The notes under the pieces were generated by a model, which saw only the letters and a program-made list of their open reading frames with translations, did no database searches and had not been told where the DNA came from. The position numbers were made by a program, and so were the translations under genes. Shown one piece after another: positions 50,269 to 64,000 of a stretch of DNA of 64,000 nt (the stretch's first letter is position 1; every line of letters starts with the position of its first letter). The stretch is from Saccharothrix saharensis (lineage in GTDB: Bacteria; Actinomycetota; Actinomycetes; Mycobacteriales; Pseudonocardiaceae), in assembly GCF_006716745.1 (NCBI RefSeq), contig NZ_VFPP01000001.1, positions 62,001 through 126,000 of the forward strand. The letters run 5' to 3'.

Positions 50269-52638
50269 TCACCGGCCGGGCAGACCGGCCACGAACCGGG
50301 CCACCAGCTCGGCCGCGATGTCGCGCGCCTTCACGTTGCGGCGCTGCGACATCGCGGTGATCCGCCGGAACGCGGTGTCGGCGTCACAGCGGTGCAACGC
50401 CATCAGGATGCCGACGGCCTGGCTGGTCGTGCTGCGGCTGGCCAACGCCTCCCGCAACGTGCTCGCCTCGCGCTCACCCTCCGCCAGCAGTGCCTCGCGG
50501 AAGCTCGACAGCTCCAGGTGCACCCGCGCGCGGGCGATCAGCTCGGCCGGGTGGAACGGCTTGACCACGTAGTCGTCCGCGCCGTTGCGCAGCCCTTCGA
50601 TCGCCGACTCCGTGCCCGCCCGCGCCGTCAGCAGCACCACCGGCACGCGCGCCAGCACCGGATCGGACCGCAGCTCGCCCAGCAGCGCCAGACCGTCGCG
50701 GCCGGGCAGCATCACGTCGCTGAGCACCAGGTCCGGCCGGACCGCGCGGGCGTGCTCCAGCGCGGCCTCCGCGTCGCCGACGCCGTCGACCTGCCAGCGC
50801 TGCGCCGACAGCAGCCGCGTCAGGTAGTCGCGCATGTCGGCGTTGTCCTCGACCAGCAGGACCCGCCGCCGCGCGCTGCCCGCCACCGGTTCGGCCGCCG
50901 CCGGCGGCGCCCACTGCCGGGTCTCGCCCAAAAAGCTCGCACCGAGGTCGTCCACCGTCATCCGCCGGGCCGCCGCCTCGGCCCCCGACTTCGGCACCGT
51001 GACGGTGAACGTGCTGCCCCGCCCCGGCGTGCTGCGCACCGACACCGTGCCGCCCAACGCCGCCGCCAGGTCCGCCACCAGCGACAGGCCGATGCCCGCG
51101 CCCTCGCGGCTGCGGCCGGTGACGCCGTCGACCTGGTGGAACCGCTGGAAAACCCGGCCCTGCTCGGCCTCCGGGATGCCCACTCCCGTGTCGGCCACGG
51201 TGAGCACGCAGCTGTCGCCCGTGATCCGCACGGTGACCGCCACCGTGCCCTCGGGCGTGAACTTCACCGCGTTGGACAGCAGGTTCAGCACGATCCGCGC
51301 CCACATCTCCTGGTCCAGCCACACCGTCCCGCCCGCCACGTCGACCACCAGCTCCAGGCCGAACGCCTCGGCCGTGGCGCGGAACATCGCCGCGCAGTCC
51401 GCGGTCAACGCGGCCACGTCCGTCGGCTCCAGCCGCAAGTGCAGGTGGTCGGCCTCGGCACGGGCCACGTCCAGCAGCGTGTCGACCAGCCGGCGCAGCC
51501 GCAGCGCCGCGCGGTGCGCCGCCGACACCGCCTCCCGCTGGTCCGCGGGCAGCACCTCCGCGTAATCCTCCAGCAACGTGCTCAACGGCGCGAGCAGCAA
51601 CGTCAACGGGGTGCGGAACTCGTGGCTGATGTTCTGGAAGAACCGCGTCTTCGCCGCGTCCAGCTCCGCCAACGCCGTGGCACGCGCCCGCTCGGCCTCG
51701 TAGGCGACCGTGTCGTCCACCGCCGTCGCCACGCCCGCCGTCACCAGGTCCACGAACGACGCGTACAACTGGTCGAAGCGGCGGAACGGGCTCAACCCCA
51801 CCACCAACGCGCCGTGCGTGCCCCGCGCGCCCGCCGCCAACGGCAGCACCAGCGTCTCGTCCCGCCCGAGCATCTCCGCCCGCCCGGTCGCCGACACCCG
51901 GTCCACCACCGCCGCGGGCGTGTCCGCGCCCGAACCCGTGGACGCCACGAGCACCGGCCCCTCCTCACCCGTGCGCAGGTAGGCCGCGACCCGCGGCAGG
52001 TCCGCCGCACTGCCCGCCAACACCTTCACCGCCGCACGGCACGCGTCCGCGGCCGTGTCCGCCTCGGCGATCGACAGCGTGCCCAGTTGGCGCAACGTCT
52101 CCAACCGGCGCTCACCCAGCACCCGCGCGGTCACGTCGGTGGTCGCGACGAAGATCCCCGCCACCGCACCGTCCTCGGCCAGCACCGGGCTGTAGGAGAA
52201 CGTCCAGTAGGTCTCCTCGTGGTAGCCGTGCCGGTGCAGGAACAGCAGCTGGTTCTCCGAGTACGTCGACACGCCCTCGTCCATCGCCTGCCGGGCCAGC
52301 GGCTCCAGCTCGTCCCACACCTCGGCCCAGCACTCCGCACCGGGCTGGCCGATCGCGCGCGGGTACTTGCCGCCCAGCACGGGCGTGTAGGCGTGGTTGA
52401 AGATCTGCACCAACCGCGGGCCCCACCACAGCAACATCGGCACCCGCGACGGCATCACCGTGCGGATCGCCGCCCGCAACTCGACCGGCCACGACTCCAC
52501 CGGCCCGAGCGGCGTGGACGCCCAGTCGTGCGCGCGGTGCGCCGCGCTGGTCGCGTCGTCACCGGGGAACAACCGCCGCGCCGACCACCCGACCACGTCC
52601 GAACGCCTCCCCCTGTTCCAGGCGGGAGTCGTCCACAC
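50269..52638 (-). CDS. Hybrid sensor kinase with receiver and C-terminal ANTAR RNA-binding domain
   Basis: A 789-aa soluble signalling protein. PAS (~45-170), GAF-like (~180-315), HisKA with H339 in F-Q-N-I-S-H-E-F-R-T-P, HATPase with N456 (L-L-S-N-A-V-K-F-T-P), D-T-G-V-G-I-P and G-A-G-I-G-L-S-L. Then a receiver (~592-705) with phospho-acceptor D641 (V-L-S-D-V-M-L-P-G-R-D-G) and K693. The last ~60 residues (~728-783: T-S-Q-A-V-G-I-L-M...D-I-A-A-E-L-V) form an ANTAR domain, which binds paired RNA hairpins and prevents termination. Sensor, kinase, receiver and RNA output are thus on one chain. No transmembrane helix. The GTG start is uncertain by some residues. Confidence 0.92.
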   Translation of the reverse strand: MWTTPAWNRGRRSDVVGWSARRLFPGDDATSAAHRAHDWASTPLGPVESWPVELRAAIRTVMPSRVPMLLWWGPRLVQIFNHAYTPVLGGKYPRAIGQPGAECWAEVWDELEPLARQAMDEGVSTYSENQLLFLHRHGYHEETYWTFSYSPVLAEDGAVAGIFVATTDVTARVLGERRLETLRQLGTLSIAEADTAADACRAAVKVLAGSAADLPRVAAYLRTGEEGPVLVASTGSGADTPAAVVDRVSATGRAEMLGRDETLVLPLAAGARGTHGALVVGLSPFRRFDQLYASFVDLVTAGVATAVDDTVAYEAERARATALAELDAAKTRFFQNISHEFRTPLTLLLAPLSTLLEDYAEVLPADQREAVSAAHRAALRLRRLVDTLLDVARAEADHLHLRLEPTDVAALTADCAAMFRATAEAFGLELVVDVAGGTVWLDQEMWARIVLNLLSNAVKFTPEGTVAVTVRITGDSCVLTVADTGVGIPEAEQGRVFQRFHQVDGVTGRSREGAGIGLSLVADLAAALGGTVSVRSTPGRGSTFTVTVPKSGAEAAARRMTVDDLGASFLGETRQWAPPAAAEPVAGSARRRVLLVEDNADMRDYLTRLLSAQRWQVDGVGDAEAALEHARAVRPDLVLSDVMLPGRDGLALLGELRSDPVLARVPVVLLTARAGTESAIEGLRNGADDYVVKPFHPAELIARARVHLELSSFREALLAEGEREASTLREALASRSTTSQAVGILMALHRCDADTAFRRITAMSQRRNVKARDIAAELVARFVAGLPGR

Positions 52639-52750
52639 ACCGGACAGGCCCCGCGCGTGCCAACGACCTGAGCGGCTGGTGCTTCACACCGGCTGGCACG
52701 ATGCTAGCCGAGGGCGCCGGCACCGGCATGATCGACGCACGACCGGGCGA

Positions 52751-52797
52751 CCGCACCCGGCCCGGCGCCGGTCGGGGCGACGCCGGGCCGGGTGCGG
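52751..52797 (-). terminator. Terminator of the DAHP synthase transcript
   Basis: A perfect 17-bp stem (CCGCACCCGGCCCGGCG with its complement) and a 13-nt loop, 27 nt past the DAHP synthase stop on the minus strand. Confidence 0.75.
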
Positions 52798-52824
52798 TGG
52801 ATGGCCGGGTGCGGTGGAGGGCGG

Positions 52825-54033
52825 TCAGAACAGCGCGTCCACCAGCTCCAGCGCCTGGTCCGGGTTCAGGCGCGGGTCGCACAGCGTGCGGTAGTCGGCG
52901 GCCAGCTCGTCCTCGGTGGTGATCGGACCGCCGACGCACTCGGTGACCGGGGACGCCGCCGTCTCCAGGTGCAGCCCGCCCAACCGCAGCCCCTCCCGCG
53001 CCAGCACGTCGCGCACCGTCTCCGCCTCCCGCACCACCTGGTCCAGGAACCGGGTCTTGCGGCCGGATGGCAGTCGGACCGTGTTGCCGTGCAAGGGATC
53101 GCTCAACCACACCGCGGGCAGACCCGCCGCGGCCACCGCGCGGGCGATCGGCGGCAGCGCCCCGGCGACCTCCGCCCACCCCATCCGGACGATGAACGCC
53201 AACCGCCCCGGCTCGCGCGCCGGGTCCAGGCGATCCGCCAGCGCCAGCACCGACTCCGGCGTGGACCGCGGCCCGATCTTGCACGCCACCGGGTTGAGCA
53301 CCAGGCTCAGCAGCCGCACGTGCGCGCCGTCCACCCCGCCCGTGCGCTCCCCGATCCACGGGAAGTGCGTGGAACCCAGGAACCGCCGCCCGGTCGCCCC
53401 GTCCACCCGCACCTGCGGCCCCTCGTAGTCCAGCACCAGCGCGTCGTGGCTGGACCACGGGCCGAAGTGGACCGGACCGGTGGCCGGGTCGGCGGCACGG
53501 CGCGCCCGCAGCTCGCGCATCAGCGCGTCGCTGAAGTGGTACGCCCACAGCATCCGCCGCGGGTCGTGCCGCCGCGCCTCGGCCGACGGCGCCTCGGAGT
53601 TCACCAGGTGCCCCCGGAACGCGGGCAGCTCCACGCCGTCGACCACCTCGTGCGAGTGCGAGCGCGGCTTGCCGTACTGGCCCGCCACCCGGCCGACCTT
53701 GAGCACGGGACGGCCCGCGCGCGAACCCAACCGTGCCGCCAACGCGTCCAACGCGGCGATCTTGGCCGCGATGTGCTCCGGGGTCGTCTCGTAGAAGCTC
53801 TCCGCGCAGTCCCCGGCCTGGAGCAGGACCGCGTCGCCCGCGGCCACGGCGGCGAGACCGGCGCGGACCTCCAGCACCTCCGCGGGCGTCACCAGCGGCG
53901 CGACGGCGGACAGCTTGCGGCGCACGCGGTCGAACGAGGCGTGCGACCGCCAGTCGGGCTGCTGGGCCGCGGGCAGCGCGTCCCAGTCGTCGGGGGCGAT
54001 CGTCGTGGTGGATGCGGTGGTGGACGCGAGCAT
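52825..54033 (-). CDS. Class II DAHP synthase (AroA_II), pathway-specific copy
   Basis: A 402-aa enzyme joining phosphoenolpyruvate and erythrose 4-phosphate, the first shikimate step. Class II motifs: Q-A-G-D-C-A-E-S-F (~70), K-I-G-P-R-S, W-L-S-D-P-L-H-G-N-T (His and metal site) and H-L-E-T...V-T-E-C-V-G-G. It is shorter than the ~460-aa regulated housekeeping class II enzymes and lacks their N-terminal extension, as do secondary-metabolism copies (PhzC-type). It lies 59 nt downstream of the chorismatase gene on the same strand, so it would raise chorismate supply for the polyketide starter. ATG 54033; the longer frame to 54357 runs into the chorismatase. Confidence 0.93.
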   Translation of the reverse strand: MLASTTASTTTIAPDDWDALPAAQQPDWRSHASFDRVRRKLSAVAPLVTPAEVLEVRAGLAAVAAGDAVLLQAGDCAESFYETTPEHIAAKIAALDALAARLGSRAGRPVLKVGRVAGQYGKPRSHSHEVVDGVELPAFRGHLVNSEAPSAEARRHDPRRMLWAYHFSDALMRELRARRAADPATGPVHFGPWSSHDALVLDYEGPQVRVDGATGRRFLGSTHFPWIGERTGGVDGAHVRLLSLVLNPVACKIGPRSTPESVLALADRLDPAREPGRLAFIVRMGWAEVAGALPPIARAVAAAGLPAVWLSDPLHGNTVRLPSGRKTRFLDQVVREAETVRDVLAREGLRLGGLHLETAASPVTECVGGPITTEDELAADYRTLCDPRLNPDQALELVDALF

Positions 54034-54092
54034 GGCGTGGCCTTCCTGGCAGGGTGCCGCCGTAGGCGGGACGCGCTCCGGGGGACGCGGTC

Positions 54093-55115
54093 CTAAGAGG
54101 AGCCGGTGCGGGCGACGATGCCCTCGATCTCGACCAGCAGGTCGGACCGGCAGATGTCGGCGTTGAGGAACACGATGTCGGCGGTGGGCGCGAAGTACTC
54201 CCGGCAGATGCGCCGGACCCGGTCCATGTCCTCGGTCCGGCGCACGTACACCTTGATCTGGTCGAGGTCGGCCAGCCCGTGGCCCGGTTCGAGGTCGTAG
54301 GCGGACAACGTGCCGGTGCCGATCACCTGCGCGATGTTGCCCAGCGCCAACCGGCACTGCCGCTCGACGTCACCGTGGTGCATGGTCTGGTGCCCCAGGA
54401 TGGCCGCGGTGCCGGAAACGAAGATCCGGCCCGGACCGTCCGGGGCGAAATAGGTGGCGCGGGCGAAGTTCGGCGACTTCGGCCCGTACTTGCTGGGGTA
54501 GTGGTAGGCGGGCACCTGGCGCGGGTTCTCGATGTTGACCTGCGTGCCGCCGCGGCACGCCAGCAGGTACAGGAAGATCCCGCCGCCGTGCGCGCCGATC
54601 ACCGTGGCCGCCGGCATGTCGTGGCTCATCCCGTGCCGTTCGAGCACCTTGGCCCGGCCCACGCAGAACTCCCGGTAGACCTCCATGCCGCGCGGCGAAT
54701 CGGCGTTGATGTCGCTCATGTAGTGCCAGATCCGGAATATCTGCGGATATCCCAAAGACGTCAGCAGTTCCAGCAGCGCGCTGTACGCGGTTTCCGTCGC
54801 GGTCGGGTAGTCCGCCGTCTCCGGAATGTGCGTCGCGCAGAACACGTATTCGCCGTCGTGCCCGTAGGTGATGTCGCCGAATTCGCCCCCGGTCACCGGC
54901 CGCGGTGAAATCCACACCTCGGCGAACCCGTCCCCGGACGAGCCTGCCAGGTGCAACCCCACCTCGGGGTGGCCGTCGCGCAGACGCGGGCGCGCCCACC
55001 CGTCGGTGAACGTCACGACCCCCAGGGTGTGCTGTTCCGGCGTGGTGCGGTGGGCGTCCCCCGGGCTCCTGAAGGTGGAGACCGGCGCGTATGCCGGCAG
55101 TAGTGTGCTCTTCAT
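54093..55115 (-). CDS. Chorismatase (FkbO/RapK/Hyg5 family)
   Basis: A 340-aa enzyme that converts chorismate to pyruvate plus either a dihydroxycyclohexadiene carboxylate (FkbO/RapK type) or 3-hydroxybenzoate (Hyg5 type). Recognisable family stretches: F-R-I-W-H-Y-M-S-D-I-N (~120), G-G-G-I-F-L-Y-L-L-A (~170), S-G-T-A-A-I-L-G-H-Q (~235), D-I-C-R-S-D-L-L-V-E-I-E-G near the C-terminus; the fold is RidA-like. I cannot safely assign the product type from sequence alone. Divergent from the PKS gene and upstream of the DAHP synthase. Start ATG 55115 after a GGGAAG ribosome-binding site. Confidence 0.9.
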   Translation of the reverse strand: MKSTLLPAYAPVSTFRSPGDAHRTTPEQHTLGVVTFTDGWARPRLRDGHPEVGLHLAGSSGDGFAEVWISPRPVTGGEFGDITYGHDGEYVFCATHIPETADYPTATETAYSALLELLTSLGYPQIFRIWHYMSDINADSPRGMEVYREFCVGRAKVLERHGMSHDMPAATVIGAHGGGIFLYLLACRGGTQVNIENPRQVPAYHYPSKYGPKSPNFARATYFAPDGPGRIFVSGTAAILGHQTMHHGDVERQCRLALGNIAQVIGTGTLSAYDLEPGHGLADLDQIKVYVRRTEDMDRVRRICREYFAPTADIVFLNADICRSDLLVEIEGIVARTGSS

Positions 55116-55363
55116 CTCAACTTCCCGGTCGCCGGGGTGGATCGCAGATTCGCTCCCCGGAGCAATGACTATCGCGACGACCCGTCCGCCTTGAGGGCCC
55201 CACGTCCATTCAGGGGAGGGCGTAGGGGTTTGTTAGGGGTGCTCCCGGAAGCGGTAGGAGCTGGGGTGACCACATTAGCCGGGCTAGGCTCGCCCGAGTC
55301 GGGCGTGGGGGCCCGGGTCTGGCTGATTCGTGCTGGGAAAACAATTCTGAGGGGTGTGGTGGC

Positions 55364-64000
<8,637 letters not shown>

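Overview
The window is very GC-rich and densely coded. Third codon positions are almost all G or C, GTG starts are frequent, and many genes overlap by ATGA, GTGA or TGATG. Gene content (nSTAND-type WD40 protein, MocR regulator, ABC sugar importer without its own ATPase, streptogrisin-type protease, modular type I PKS) points to a filamentous actinomycete. A Pseudonocardiaceae-type genus (Saccharothrix, Actinosynnema or Lentzea) is my inference. I see no rRNA, tRNA, CRISPR array, transposase or integrase.

Layout. 1-2271: C-terminal part of a membrane-linked WD40 protein. 2363-5895: GH92 hydrolase coupled to a GT4 glycosyltransferase. 5955-10803: DUF1360 protein, MFS exporter, a decayed flavin monooxygenase, a universal stress protein and an M20 peptidase. 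10976-13771: large membrane protein with an outer periplasmic-binding-like domain. 13784-15462: divergent LysR/SDR pair around a perfect operator palindrome. 15670-16812: secreted serine protease.

17314-33738 is a carbohydrate locus. It holds a secreted GH3, a binding protein and two permeases, a cytoplasmic YicI-type GH31 alpha-xylosidase, a secreted GH35, a LacI repressor and a secreted GH2 with a LamG insert. Alpha-xylosidase, beta-galactosidases, a beta-glucosidase-like GH3 and an importer together fit xyloglucan oligosaccharide use. Four related TTAGCGCTAA-type sites upstream of both transcription units suggest one LacI regulon.

33792-38397 holds an AKR/MocR divergent pair, a membrane protein, an alpha/beta hydrolase and a PRC-barrel protein. 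38658-42298 is a translationally coupled operon: a Cys-rich 243-aa protein with repeated C-x5-C, a DUF692 multinuclear iron oxidase (MNIO), a DUF2063 partner and a ferritin-like diiron protein. It looks like a peptide-modification or metal-handling system of the bufferin type with an atypical substrate. A convergent gene at 42350-43324 faces it.

44099-47343 (minus) is a second unusual operon: J-domain/degenerate protein kinase, vWA protein, divergent PurA paralogue and an NrtR-like regulator with a dead Nudix box. Its promoter lies inside a perfect 23-bp palindrome. 47562-52638 holds an ABC-F protein behind a five-codon leader ORF and hairpin, a GNAT acetyltransferase and a PAS-kinase-receiver-ANTAR protein.

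52825-64000 is the edge of a polyketide cluster: class II DAHP synthase and FkbO/Hyg5-type chorismatase (minus), facing a PKS that begins with an acyl-ligase loading domain (plus, running off the window). Together they imply a chorismate-derived starter acid. The first extension module is KS-AT(methylmalonyl)-DH-KR-ACP.
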